From a virus: 64,000 bases of DNA. The position numbers were made by a program, and so were the translations under genes. The stretch lies in the IMG/VR virus record IMGVR_UViG_3300017951_000010, positions 27,412 to 91,411 of that record. One strand, written 5' to 3'. Each line of letters opens with the position of its first letter. Within the stretch, counting starts at the first letter, position 1. The notes beneath the pieces were generated by a model. It was not told the DNA's origin. It did not search any database and saw only the letters and a list, made by a program, of their open reading frames with translations. Below are positions 1-8,153 of the stretch, piece by piece.

Positions 1-2
1 AA

Positions 3-50
3 AGATCATCACAAGACGTAGAGATCGCAGTCGAGAAAGCAGGATTATAA
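3..50 (+). CDS. C-terminal end of an upstream gene (partial)
   Basis: The third frame is open from the window edge and stops with TAA at 48-50, giving a tail ending DVEIAVEKAGL. Its stop overlaps the ATG of the next gene (TAATG), the coupling used between many genes in this window. The fragment is too short to identify. By T4-like order a tail or neck completion gene would be expected, but that is inference. Confidence 0.4.
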   Translation, partial: RSSQDVEIAVEKAGL

Positions 51-427
51 TGGCAGAATTTTACACAAACTTACCGCCAAAACAACAAAACGAGTTAGAC
101 AAAACAATCGAAAAACTAACGACAACAAACTACCAAACAGAGTACCAGTTCAACGTTGGTGAGTACGACAGCACTGTGGCCTTCTTCGTTAAGAGAGGTT
201 TCACAAGAACTTCAGCAGAGTCAACAGCATACGTGATATTATCACAGGCAAAGATTGATAGTGTAAAACCTCAGGAAATTTTAGACAAATTGACCTACGC
301 CTCACCTGCAAAGCTCAGTGAACTTATCACAATAATTTTAAATGCCAACAGGTACAAATCCAGTAGGCTGGGAGTAAGACAGACCCTCAACACAACAGGA
401 ACAGTATCTAGAAATATAATAGATTAA
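50..427 (+). CDS. Conserved T4-like phage protein, probably virion morphogenesis
   Basis: 125 residues. The middle (about 38-100) is helical, with an acidic EYDSTVAFF segment and a C-terminal part rich in Leu, Ser and Asn. From memory it resembles a small conserved protein of marine T4-like phages next to the neck and head-completion genes. I cannot name it more precisely. The start is TAATG-coupled to the preceding gene and the stop abuts the gp4-like gene, so it is part of a late structural operon. No membrane segment or catalytic motif is visible. Confidence 0.6.
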   Translation: MAEFYTNLPPKQQNELDKTIEKLTTTNYQTEYQFNVGEYDSTVAFFVKRGFTRTSAESTAYVILSQAKIDSVKPQEILDKLTYASPAKLSELITIILNANRYKSSRLGVRQTLNTTGTVSRNIID

Positions 428-867
428 TGATTCCTAGATTCGCAAATGGAAAGTTCTCACCTAAGAACGGTGAAAAATATGTTGGCATCAAGACTCCAAC
501 ATATAGAAGCAGTTGGGAACACGCTTTCATGCGCCTATGCGATGAACATCCAAATGTTTATCAATGGGCATCAGAGTCAATCAAGATTCCTTACAGGCAT
601 CCATTCACAGGCAAGTACACAGTTTACGTGCCCGACTTCTTTGTCGTGTACATTGACAAGACGGGAAAGAAACACGCCGAGATGATAGAAGTAAAACCAA
701 TGTCGCAAACAAACATGGAATCGGCAGGACGGAGCATGGGTAAAAAGAAACAAGTCGTGATTAATCAGGCCAAATGGGAGGCCGCGTCGGCGTATGCAAA
801 GCAGAGAAGAATAGGTTTCAGAGTGGTGTCAGAAGAGCAGTTGTTCCATCAAGGCAAACGTAAGTAA
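427..867 (+). CDS. 4: gp4-like head completion protein (TnsA-like nuclease fold)
   Basis: 146 residues, close to the 150 of T4 gp4 (also called gp50/65). The order of motifs matches T4 gp4: YRSSWE near residue 27, then W-x-S-E-x-I-x-IPY near 48-56, a PDFFVVY strand, an EVKP motif near 88-91 and an IGFRVVSE strand near the end. In T4 this protein finishes the DNA-filled head before tail joining. The E/D-EVK arrangement is that of restriction-endonuclease-like and TnsA-like nucleases. The ATG follows the upstream TAA directly. Identification rests on remembered T4 motifs and on position just before the terminase genes. Confidence 0.8.
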   Translation: MIPRFANGKFSPKNGEKYVGIKTPTYRSSWEHAFMRLCDEHPNVYQWASESIKIPYRHPFTGKYTVYVPDFFVVYIDKTGKKHAEMIEVKPMSQTNMESAGRSMGKKKQVVINQAKWEAASAYAKQRRIGFRVVSEEQLFHQGKRK

Positions 868-871
868 ATAT
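865..871 (+). promoter_or_regulatory. Late-promoter-like TAAATAT
   Basis: TAAATAT includes the TAA stop of the gp4-like gene and lies 4 bases before the ATG at 876. It fits the T4 late consensus TATAAATA in its right-hand part. The same arrangement recurs in front of many genes here. Confidence 0.5.
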
Positions 872-875
872 ACAC

Positions 876-1400
876 ATGACAAAAAAACTAGAAGATATTC
901 TTAATTTACCAAACGTCAAAGAAGCATTCAAGGAAGTTGATAAAAAAGAAAAACACAGAGCATTAAATGAAACTAACGGTTCGTCCGCAAACAAAAATTT
1001 AGATCCACAAACAAAAGCAAATCTGGAAAAAAGTTATAAAGAGTTTGACAAAGTTGCGGCCGCACTGCCACAGGTCAAAGGACTTGGAGAATTAAGTGAT
1101 CTGGAACTAGACAAACTGGCCATAGAGGCAGAAGAAAGTTATAAGAATCTTATGGATTTGGGGATGAATGTGGACTCACGTTATTCAGGCCGAATCTTTG
1201 AAGTTGCCAGCACTATGCTTAGAAACGCCATAGATGCAAAAAGTGGTAAAATTGACAAAAAACTCAAAATGATTGAACTACAACTTAAAAAGCAAAAACT
1301 AGATCAAAACGACAAAGACGGTACAGCAGTGGAAGAATCAGAGGGTTTTGTCATATCTGATCGAAACGAATTGATGAAGAAACTGCTGAAAAAAGACTAA
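876..1400 (+). CDS. 16: Terminase small subunit (gp16-like)
   Basis: 174 residues, strongly helical and charged. A central segment (about 80-140) reads like the conserved gp16 core: an acidic helix, then a stretch with RIFEVASTMLRNAIDAK and a following lysine-rich coiled helix. T4 gp16 (164 residues) forms a ring that stimulates the gp17 motor and recognises DNA. The placement, two genes ahead of the large terminase, fits the T4-like order with two unknown genes inserted. Sequence similarity of small terminases is always weak, so the call leans on position and helix layout. Confidence 0.65.
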   Translation: MTKKLEDILNLPNVKEAFKEVDKKEKHRALNETNGSSANKNLDPQTKANLEKSYKEFDKVAAALPQVKGLGELSDLELDKLAIEAEESYKNLMDLGMNVDSRYSGRIFEVASTMLRNAIDAKSGKIDKKLKMIELQLKKQKLDQNDKDGTAVEESEGFVISDRNELMKKLLKKD

Positions 1401-1404
1401 ATAT
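1398..1404 (+). promoter_or_regulatory. Late-promoter-like TAAATAT
   Basis: The motif overlaps the stop of the gp16-like gene and lies 5 bases before the ATG at 1410. Confidence 0.45.
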
Positions 1405-1409
1405 TGCAT

Positions 1410-2006
1410 ATGAGCACATTCTCACAATACCTTACGGAATCAACAAAGTCATATGACTATAAAATAAAGGTTGCGGGCGCACTGCCAGAAGGTTTCGCTA
1501 ACAAGATGGAAACTGCACTTCAAAAATTTGACGTTGCTAACATGTCATCAGGGAAGAAAACACCTATAATGACTGTGCCTCTTGATTTCCCACAACTGAG
1601 CAACGAAGAAGTTACTATCTTTGATGTGACTACAAACTATCCAGTATCAGTAAGAGAATTAAAAGAATATTTAGGGGTGTATATGAACTTGCCACAGACA
1701 CACATCGTTGTCAGGAAACCAGGCGAGCCAACAGAGGAATACCAAGATAACATGCAGGTAGCAAAAAATTCAGAATACAAAAATAAATTATTGGATTTAG
1801 AATACACAGATTCGGCTAAAATTAATGCAGAAGACTTCCATTCAGCCAAGGCCAACATGAGCCTACTAAAAGAATTACTTAAAGACAGAGAAGAGAACAA
1901 AGACCAACCAAAAGAAAAAGCAAACATTCAAAGCAACGAAGAGCAGGGTACTCCCAGTCCGCTTTCTAAATCAACAAATCCACACCCAGATCCAAAGAGG
2001 AAATAA
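1410..2006 (+). CDS. Unknown phage protein with FSQYLTE N-terminus
   Basis: 198 residues. An in-frame TTG at 1404 would add two residues, but the ATG at 1410 is preferred because it follows the TAAATAT motif by 5 bases. After the start it reads STFSQYLTE, a type of N-terminus common on myovirus structural and prohead-associated proteins. Residues about 15-130 look like a mixed alpha/beta domain. The last 50 are hydrophilic and rich in Lys, Glu, Pro and Ser, and probably disordered. The gene lies between the two terminase subunits. No function can be assigned. Confidence 0.6.
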   Translation: MSTFSQYLTESTKSYDYKIKVAGALPEGFANKMETALQKFDVANMSSGKKTPIMTVPLDFPQLSNEEVTIFDVTTNYPVSVRELKEYLGVYMNLPQTHIVVRKPGEPTEEYQDNMQVAKNSEYKNKLLDLEYTDSAKINAEDFHSAKANMSLLKELLKDREENKDQPKEKANIQSNEEQGTPSPLSKSTNPHPDPKRK

Positions 2007-2009
2007 GTT

Positions 2010-2828
2010 ATGGAAATGATCGACGTATTAAAGAAGTTACAAGAAATCGCAGAGACCAAACCAGAATTAGTTAAAGATGCTGTGGAGAACGTGGAGAAAA
2101 CAAATCCCAAAGTTGACGAAAGCAGAATGAAAGACTACCTACATGATGAGGCCGAAAAACTTTCAAGAAAAGAATTTTTAGAAAAGCACGGAAGTAGCCT
2201 AGCAGGTTTCTACGATGCAATAAATGGTGACCCAGAAGACAATGAAAAGCCAATGGAAGGCAAAAAAGAAATGAAGAAAGAAACAGTTAAAGAAGCAATA
2301 CAAATTTCAACAGACACGCCAGAAGAAGCAGGCATGATGATGCAGATTCTTAAACTTGCAGGTGTTAAACCAGTTGACGCTAAAATGATCGGTGCGCAGG
2401 ACGACGAGCCAGAGCATGACCATGACGACGCAACAGGTTCGATGGACATGGCCAGAATGAGAGACATCGTAAAGAAACCAGAGGATGAAAAAGCAGAAGA
2501 AACATTTGCCAACGCACCTGATGGTTACAAAGGTGAGCCAGAAACTCATGACGTTGACACTCTTGTAAATGTACACTCAGGTGGACTGAACAGACAGAAA
2601 TCTCAACACAGAAAAGAGTATCCGGGTGACAACCCAATGGCAGTTGCCAAGGAAGACCAGATCACAGAACAGGATCTAGCAAACAGCCTGAGAGAACAAT
2701 ACCAAAATTTCAAGAAGGCTTACCAAGAAGCCGCCAAACCTGATTTCCTTGACATGGACAAAGATGGTGACAAGAAAGAGCCAATGAAGAAGGCCGTCAA
2801 GGACAAAGAGGCTAAAGAGAAAAAATAA
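2010..2828 (+). CDS. Unknown highly acidic phage protein
   Basis: 272 residues, extremely rich in Glu, Asp and Lys with many Met, almost no hydrophobic core after residue 110. The C-terminus carries a DMDKDGDKKEPMKKA segment followed by Lys/Glu repeats. It looks like a scaffold, core or linker protein rather than an enzyme; this is inference from composition. AGAGGAAATAAG just upstream gives a good ribosome binding site for the ATG at 2010. It is in the packaging operon immediately before the large terminase. Confidence 0.6.
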   Translation: MEMIDVLKKLQEIAETKPELVKDAVENVEKTNPKVDESRMKDYLHDEAEKLSRKEFLEKHGSSLAGFYDAINGDPEDNEKPMEGKKEMKKETVKEAIQISTDTPEEAGMMMQILKLAGVKPVDAKMIGAQDDEPEHDHDDATGSMDMARMRDIVKKPEDEKAEETFANAPDGYKGEPETHDVDTLVNVHSGGLNRQKSQHRKEYPGDNPMAVAKEDQITEQDLANSLREQYQNFKKAYQEAAKPDFLDMDKDGDKKEPMKKAVKDKEAKEKK

Positions 2829-2856
2829 GTTAGTTTTCTACCACACTCTACGACAT

Positions 2857-2863
2857 TAAATAC
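2857..2863 (+). promoter_or_regulatory. Late-promoter-like TAAATAC
   Basis: In the 41-base gap before the large terminase gene, 6 bases from its ATG. There is no Shine-Dalgarno sequence between motif and start. Confidence 0.5.
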
Positions 2864-2869
2864 TACGTT

Positions 2870-4462
2870 ATGGCATACGTAAGTTTAGATTCAGACCAAA
2901 TTAAGAAGGCCAATAAAAGGCACAAATACTCAAAGGAACAAGTAGAACAACTTGAGAAGTGCATGGACGAGAAGACAGGCCCTTTGTATTTCATGAAACA
3001 GTTCATGAAGATCCAGCATCCTACCAAAGGCGAAATGCCTTTTGAACCTTATCCGTACCAGGAGAGATTGATCGAAGCATACAATTCACATAGATTCAGT
3101 ATTTCGATGTTGCCCAGACAGACAGGCAAGACAACCTGTGCCTCGGGCTATCTTATATGGTACGCCATGTTCAAGCCAGATTCACAGATACTAATTGCCG
3201 CACACAAATACGCAGGAGCATCAGACATCATGTCTAGGGTGCGTTATGCATATGAGATGTTGCCGGCTTGGATCAAAGCCGGAGTCAACCAATACAACAG
3301 GAACTCGATAGAGTTCGACAACGGATCAAAGATAATGGCAACCACAACAACAGAGAACACAGGACGGGGTATGTCCTTGACAATGATCTATTGTGATGAG
3401 TTCGCGTTCGTGCAACCACCCGAGAAAGCCAAAGAGTTTTGGACTTCACTGTCGCCAACTTTGAGTACAGGTGGTAAGTGCATGATCACAAGCACTCCCA
3501 ACTCAGACGAAGACCAGTTCGCCATGATATGGAAAGAGGCCAACAAACGATTTGATGAATATGGAAACGACAAGATAGTGGGCACCAACGGCTTCTATGC
3601 CATGAAGGCGCACTGGAACGAACACCCAGACAGAGACGAGGCATGGGCAGAAGCAGAAAGAGCCAGGATCGGTGAAGAAAGATTTAGACGGGAACACGAA
3701 TGTGAGTTCTTGATTTTTGACGAGACATTAATCAACAGTATAACTTTGGCCGACATGGAGGGCATGCCACCAGTGGAGACCACGGGGCAAGTGCGTTGGT
3801 TCAAAAGGCCAACTCCGGGACACACCTACATGGTTTCCTTAGACCCTAGCATGGGGACGGGTGGAGACTTTGCCGCTATACAGGTGTTCGAACTGCCCAC
3901 ATTTGAGCAAGTGGGAGAATGGCAACACAACACCACTCCCATGAATCAACAAGTTAGGATTTTACAGGGCATCAACAAGCACATACACGACACAATTTTA
4001 GAAAAGGACTCCACAGCAACTCCACAAATATTTTATTCAATGGAAAACAACACCATAGGTGAAGCCGCGCTCATGAGAGTTATGGACATAGGTGAAGAAA
4101 ACATACAAGGAATGTTCTTATCTGAACCAATTAGAAAAGGACACAGGAGGAAATTTAGAAGAGGATTCAACACAACTGCAAAGTTTAAAATAGACGCTTG
4201 TACAAAATTCAAAGAGCTCATTGAGAGTGGAAAGATGAAAATAAACTCACAACTGCTTGTATCCGAACTAAAGGATTTCGTTGCAAGTGGATTGAGTTAC
4301 AAGGCCAAACCCGGACAGCACGACGACCTAGTGAGTGCCTGCCTTTTAATGACACGTATGATGAAGGTTTTGGCAGATTTTGATCCAAAAATATTTGAAA
4401 AATGGACTGACAGGACCAGTGAGATCACACCAATGCCAATATTTGGATCGTTCACAGGATAA
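2870..4462 (+). CDS. 17: Terminase large subunit (gp17-like)
   Basis: 530 residues, somewhat shorter than T4 gp17 (610). The N-terminal ATPase shows Walker A LPRQTGKTT (residues 82-89) and Walker B MIYCDEFAF (about 172-180, with the D-E pair). A coupling TSTPN motif follows near 207-211. The RNase-H-like nuclease has MVSLDPSMGTGGDF (catalytic Asp about 325), a second acid in YSMEN (Glu about 392) and a late HDD motif near 488. The protein pumps DNA into the prohead and cuts the concatemer. All motor and nuclease residues I can place are present, so it should be functional. It follows the gp4 and gp16-like genes, as in T4 relatives. Confidence 0.95.
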   Translation: MAYVSLDSDQIKKANKRHKYSKEQVEQLEKCMDEKTGPLYFMKQFMKIQHPTKGEMPFEPYPYQERLIEAYNSHRFSISMLPRQTGKTTCASGYLIWYAMFKPDSQILIAAHKYAGASDIMSRVRYAYEMLPAWIKAGVNQYNRNSIEFDNGSKIMATTTTENTGRGMSLTMIYCDEFAFVQPPEKAKEFWTSLSPTLSTGGKCMITSTPNSDEDQFAMIWKEANKRFDEYGNDKIVGTNGFYAMKAHWNEHPDRDEAWAEAERARIGEERFRREHECEFLIFDETLINSITLADMEGMPPVETTGQVRWFKRPTPGHTYMVSLDPSMGTGGDFAAIQVFELPTFEQVGEWQHNTTPMNQQVRILQGINKHIHDTILEKDSTATPQIFYSMENNTIGEAALMRVMDIGEENIQGMFLSEPIRKGHRRKFRRGFNTTAKFKIDACTKFKELIESGKMKINSQLLVSELKDFVASGLSYKAKPGQHDDLVSACLLMTRMMKVLADFDPKIFEKWTDRTSEITPMPIFGSFTG

Positions 4463-4469
4463 TAAATAC
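4463..4469 (+). promoter_or_regulatory. Late-promoter-like TAAATAC
   Basis: Immediately after the terminase stop and 5 bases before the ATG at 4475. Confidence 0.5.
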
Positions 4470-4474
4470 GCTAT

Positions 4475-6904
4475 ATGAATCCAAAAAACTCAGTAGACCT
4501 ATTCAACAAGATTAGATCACAGTTCACTAATGTCCGTTTGGGCGACGGAAATGGCGCGGCAACGGCTGATCCAAAAACCGCTGTATTTTTTGAGTTTGAA
4601 TTCCAGGAGGATGCGGACACTTTTGGTTCAGTAAGCATCAGTCTAGCAGATGGTGAGAACATGAAAGTTTACTATAACAGAGATCTTGTCAACAAAATTG
4701 ACGAAGATAGCAGGGACGAATGGTACGCATTTCTCAAGGAACTAAAGGACTACGCAGTAGAGCACCAACTAGGGTTTGACGTTAGAGATATCACGAAATC
4801 GAACCTAACGAAGCAGGATTATCAAAATCTTGCAGATACGAACAAAACGGTAAATACTGACGAGATGTCAGAAGAACTAGCAAGAATCACTAAACTAGCG
4901 GGTGTGAACGAAGGCCTCACAGGCACAGCAAAACGTTCATACGAGAACCTAGACAAGACAAAATTAATAATCAGACACAAAGGCAAGGTTGACGAGACTG
5001 TGCCAGGTGCGAGATCAAGACAGATACAATCACTGTACATCGAGAACGAGGACGGTGAGAGGTTCAAGTACCCACTGACACACCTAGCAGGTGCGAGGGC
5101 GATGATGAGACACGTGGCCAACGGTGGAAGACCACACGACGAGTTCGGTGAACACATCATACAGACTTCAGAAGACATAGCGAAACTACAATCTTTTTCA
5201 AGATACGTTTCGAACAAGGATCAACTGAACGACAACGCAGGTGACATTATCGAAAACACGAAACTACAATTAGAGAATTTAAGAGAGTACATGAGAAATT
5301 TGTCAAAACAAGGTCACTATGAATCAAGTTGCAAGAGCTACAAGAAAGCAGAAGACCAAGTATTAGATGACGAGACCGTAAACAAACTGAGAGAGAAGTT
5401 CACAATGACCAACCTAGACAAGAGAGTGGAAGACGCTTTCCCACTTATCAACAAAGTAATGGCAGAATTAGAAAACGCAGGCAAAGAAGAACAAGTGAAC
5501 GAACTTGACCCAGGCGAGGCACCAAAAGTCAAAGACACACAGCCGACAGTGCTAGGCAAAGATGTTGAGCCAATCGACGCACCGGTGCAACCACCAGTTG
5601 ACCATGGCGCGATAGTGCAATCATTCCTCACAGATCCAGACAGCAAGATGATCCTAAGGAAGGACGCGGCGGCTGACAAGATGCTGAGGAACACAAAATT
5701 CACGAACAAGAACACGATGCTGAGCTCGATACTGGGCGACATCGCCAGCAGGATGCTGACCAAGTCAGGCGAGGAAGACAGGGTGGCCAACTTCGCTTCA
5801 AGGGTTGCGGATGAGATGGAACAGGAGAACAGTGCAAACTTCAAGCCAACTCCGGACTACATGAAGAACAAAAAGATAGCAATACAACTCGCAAAGAGAT
5901 ACATCGACGACTACAAGAAGATGGAGAAAGATCCAGAATACGAAAAACAGGTTAGGATGGAACCAGGTGAATTCAATCCCAAGAAAGATCTAAAAGGCAA
6001 GGCAAAAGAAACTGAAGCGTTTGAGTCATGGGCCGAAAACATAACAGAACAGAAACCCTACGTGTCAATGTACAGAGACGACAACGGCAAGATGGTGTAT
6101 GACGTACTGGACAAAGACGGCAAGTCAGCGTTCAAATCATCCGACGAAGAACTTTCAACCAACTTCCTACGTAAGAACTACGACGAGTTGATGGGTAGAA
6201 TGGCCGTGACGAAAGCAGACAAAAATTTAAACAATCCTGCATACCAAAAAATGAAGGCGGGAGATGACAGATACGCAGACAAGACCGAGGGCATGGGCGA
6301 CAAAATAGCAGACATGGCACAGAGCATGAGCAAAGATGAATTCATGAGTAAAGCAGACGAACTAGGACTCACACCAGAAGAAGCCGCGGAACACTACGAG
6401 AAGATGCAGGGCGGTGCACACGCAGGTAAATTTGAAGGTAATCAATTCGCACAGGCAGTACAGAAAGCCAAAGCGGCGGGCATGAAGGCGGGAGACAAGT
6501 TCAAAGTTGGTGACCAAGAGTACACACTGAAAGATGCTATAGAGTTAGCAGGCCTACAGTTGGAAGAATTCTTCTCAGAAGAAGAAAGCGACGATTGGAC
6601 AAAACTTATGAACGCAGTTGCTGAAAGATATGGCAAAGAGAAAGCAAGAGTGATCCACGATTATGCCCAATTAGGCACTGACAGCGGACCGGAACTAATG
6701 AAAGACCATGGCTTGACACCCGGAGACGGTATGGAGGAGAATCAGCGGGAATGGTTCAAGAAGTTTCCATGGTTGGAAAAATTAGATAAGACATCATGGA
6801 TGGACCGTCTTATCAACATCGCTGGCGAAGGGCCGGACTATGGAACTCCAGTCTCAGAAGATCCCGAGTTGGCTCGTATCAAAAACCTAGCATTTTACCA
6901 ATAA
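4475..6904 (+). CDS. Very large unknown phage protein, probably virion or core component
   Basis: 809 residues. The N-terminal 120 form a compact mixed domain. About 155-225 is a basic/aromatic module containing RSRQIQSLYIENEDGERF, which resembles a recurrent module of uncultured marine phage proteins. The middle is helical and rich in Glu and Lys, with a PPVDHGAIV linker near 370. The C-terminal 250 contain EEAAEHYEKM and a short acidic tail region. There is no Walker, nuclease or membrane motif. It is the largest gene in the packaging cluster and probably a structural, scaffold or injected protein; I do not recognise a named family. Confidence 0.6.
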   Translation: MNPKNSVDLFNKIRSQFTNVRLGDGNGAATADPKTAVFFEFEFQEDADTFGSVSISLADGENMKVYYNRDLVNKIDEDSRDEWYAFLKELKDYAVEHQLGFDVRDITKSNLTKQDYQNLADTNKTVNTDEMSEELARITKLAGVNEGLTGTAKRSYENLDKTKLIIRHKGKVDETVPGARSRQIQSLYIENEDGERFKYPLTHLAGARAMMRHVANGGRPHDEFGEHIIQTSEDIAKLQSFSRYVSNKDQLNDNAGDIIENTKLQLENLREYMRNLSKQGHYESSCKSYKKAEDQVLDDETVNKLREKFTMTNLDKRVEDAFPLINKVMAELENAGKEEQVNELDPGEAPKVKDTQPTVLGKDVEPIDAPVQPPVDHGAIVQSFLTDPDSKMILRKDAAADKMLRNTKFTNKNTMLSSILGDIASRMLTKSGEEDRVANFASRVADEMEQENSANFKPTPDYMKNKKIAIQLAKRYIDDYKKMEKDPEYEKQVRMEPGEFNPKKDLKGKAKETEAFESWAENITEQKPYVSMYRDDNGKMVYDVLDKDGKSAFKSSDEELSTNFLRKNYDELMGRMAVTKADKNLNNPAYQKMKAGDDRYADKTEGMGDKIADMAQSMSKDEFMSKADELGLTPEEAAEHYEKMQGGAHAGKFEGNQFAQAVQKAKAAGMKAGDKFKVGDQEYTLKDAIELAGLQLEEFFSEEESDDWTKLMNAVAERYGKEKARVIHDYAQLGTDSGPELMKDHGLTPGDGMEENQREWFKKFPWLEKLDKTSWMDRLINIAGEGPDYGTPVSEDPELARIKNLAFYQ

Positions 6905-6921
6905 TAGTAGTAGACTTTAGA

Positions 6922-6928
6922 TAAATAT
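6922..6928 (+). promoter_or_regulatory. Late-promoter-like TAAATAT ahead of gp32
   Basis: GATAAATATAG lies in the 100-base gap before the gp32-like gene, with the ATG about 76 bases downstream. Unlike other copies it leaves room for a leader with a full Shine-Dalgarno sequence. Confidence 0.4.
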
Positions 6929-6990
6929 AGTTGTATATTACGCTATATGTCTAATATACATTTAGGCACAAACAAACATAGGCACAATAA

Positions 6991-6996
6991 AGGAGG
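6991..6996 (+). promoter_or_regulatory. Strong ribosome binding site of the gp32-like gene
   Basis: AGGAGG is followed by 8 bases and the ATG at 7005. It is one of the few full-length Shine-Dalgarno sequences in the window, consistent with the large amounts of gp32 that T4-like phages need. Confidence 0.7.
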
Positions 6997-7004
6997 CTTA
7001 CATT

Positions 7005-7979
7005 ATGGCATCATTGGCTGAAATAAGAGCGAAGTTAAAATCTCAAGAAGTGAATCGCTCCACTTCATCAGGCGGAGACAACGCCATCTACCCACACTGG
7101 AACATATCGGAAGGTTCTGAGGCAGTCGTTAGATTTTTACCAGATAAGGATACGAATAACACATTTTTCTGGACCGAAAGGAACATGATCAAGTTACCGT
7201 TCGCAGGTATCAAAGGTCAGACTGATTCAAGACCGGTGACAGTGCAAGTACCATGCATGGAGATGTATGGGAAGACTTGTCCAGTGCTCACAGAGGTGAG
7301 ACCGTGGTTCAAAGACAAGAGCATGGAAGACATGGGCAGAAAATACTGGAAGAAGAAGAGTTACATCTTCCAGGGATTTGTCACAACGAATCCACTAGCG
7401 GAAGACTCAACACCTGAGAATCCAATCAGAAGATTTATTATTGGACCTCAGATCTTCAACATAATCAGAAGTGCATTGATGGATCCAGAGATGGAAGAAA
7501 TGCCAACTGACTACGTGAAGGGCGTGGACTTCAGAATAACTAAAACCACAAAGGGTGGTTATGCTGACTACTCAACTTCAAAATGGTCGAGAAGAGAAAG
7601 AGCGTTGGACGAGGCGGAGAGAGCCGCGATCGACACACATGGGTTACACAACCTAGGTGACTTCAGACCAAAAGAGCCAACCGAGGCAGAGGTGAAAATA
7701 ATCAAGGAATTATTTGAGAAATCTGTTGAAGGTGAGGCTTATGATCTTGAACAGTACGGACAGTACTTCAGACCTGCAGGGATGGCCTACAATGCACCGC
7801 AAACACCAAAAGCGGAAGCACCAGCGGCTACAACAGCACCAGCGTCTGAACCTGCACCAGCACCAGTGACGGAATCTGCACCAGCACCACAACCAGCGGC
7901 GACTACGGCTCCTGCAGGCGACAGTGCCAAGAGGGCAGAGGACATACTGAAACTGATCAGATCAAGACAAGCAAAATAA
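7005..7979 (+). CDS. 32: Single-stranded DNA-binding protein (gp32-like)
   Basis: 324 residues, similar to T4 gp32 (301). The N-terminus carries a basic LAST-like segment (AKLKSQEVNRSTSS). The core has YPHWNI, an aromatic KYWKKKSYIFQGFV strand and C84/C92, which recall only part of the T4 zinc site (His64, Cys77, Cys87, Cys90). gp32 coats ssDNA and recruits UvsX, UvsY and gp41 loader proteins. Instead of the acidic T4 tail, residues about 265-305 are an Ala/Pro/Thr-rich linker, followed by a short basic amphipathic helix ending RSRQAK. It has its own spacer, promoter motif and strong ribosome binding site, and is followed by UvsX. Confidence 0.9.
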   Translation: MASLAEIRAKLKSQEVNRSTSSGGDNAIYPHWNISEGSEAVVRFLPDKDTNNTFFWTERNMIKLPFAGIKGQTDSRPVTVQVPCMEMYGKTCPVLTEVRPWFKDKSMEDMGRKYWKKKSYIFQGFVTTNPLAEDSTPENPIRRFIIGPQIFNIIRSALMDPEMEEMPTDYVKGVDFRITKTTKGGYADYSTSKWSRRERALDEAERAAIDTHGLHNLGDFRPKEPTEAEVKIIKELFEKSVEGEAYDLEQYGQYFRPAGMAYNAPQTPKAEAPAATTAPASEPAPAPVTESAPAPQPAATTAPAGDSAKRAEDILKLIRSRQAK

Positions 7980-7991
7980 TCTGACATTTAC

Positions 7992-8022
7992 CAAGGCCCA
8001 GATATTGACCATTTGGGCCTTG
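7992..8022 (+). terminator. Perfect 9-bp hairpin after gp32
   Basis: CAAGGCCCA (7992-8000) and TGGGCCTTG (8014-8022) form an uninterrupted stem around a 13-base loop, 13 bases after the gp32 stop. No T-run follows, so it may be a weak terminator, an RNA-stabilising hairpin or a processing site. Confidence 0.5.
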
Positions 8023-8038
8023 TGTAGTAATATAGAGT

Positions 8039-8143
8039 ATGGATATAAAAAGAAAAATTGTAAAAGCAGTGGAATGGATATTGATTAAACAGATACCTGC
8101 ATGGGTATTGATAGTGGCAATCATCCTTTGGATACTGCTGTAG
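8039..8143 (+). CDS. Tiny single-pass membrane protein
   Basis: 34 residues. The first 18 are basic and amphipathic (MDIKRKIVKAVEW), the rest is one transmembrane helix (WVLIVAIILWILL). It sits in the gap between gp32 and uvsX and ends just before the uvsX ribosome binding region (AGGAAAT). Such small inner-membrane proteins are common in T4-like phages. No function can be inferred. No strong ribosome binding site is visible, which lowers confidence. Confidence 0.45.
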   Translation: MDIKRKIVKAVEWILIKQIPAWVLIVAIILWILL

Positions 8144-8153
8144 GAAATAAATT

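Noticed and set aside
5338-5844. 168-codon open frame opposite the 809-residue gene
   Set aside because: Low-complexity Ser/Leu composition typical of a reverse-complement shadow of Glu/Lys-rich coding DNA.
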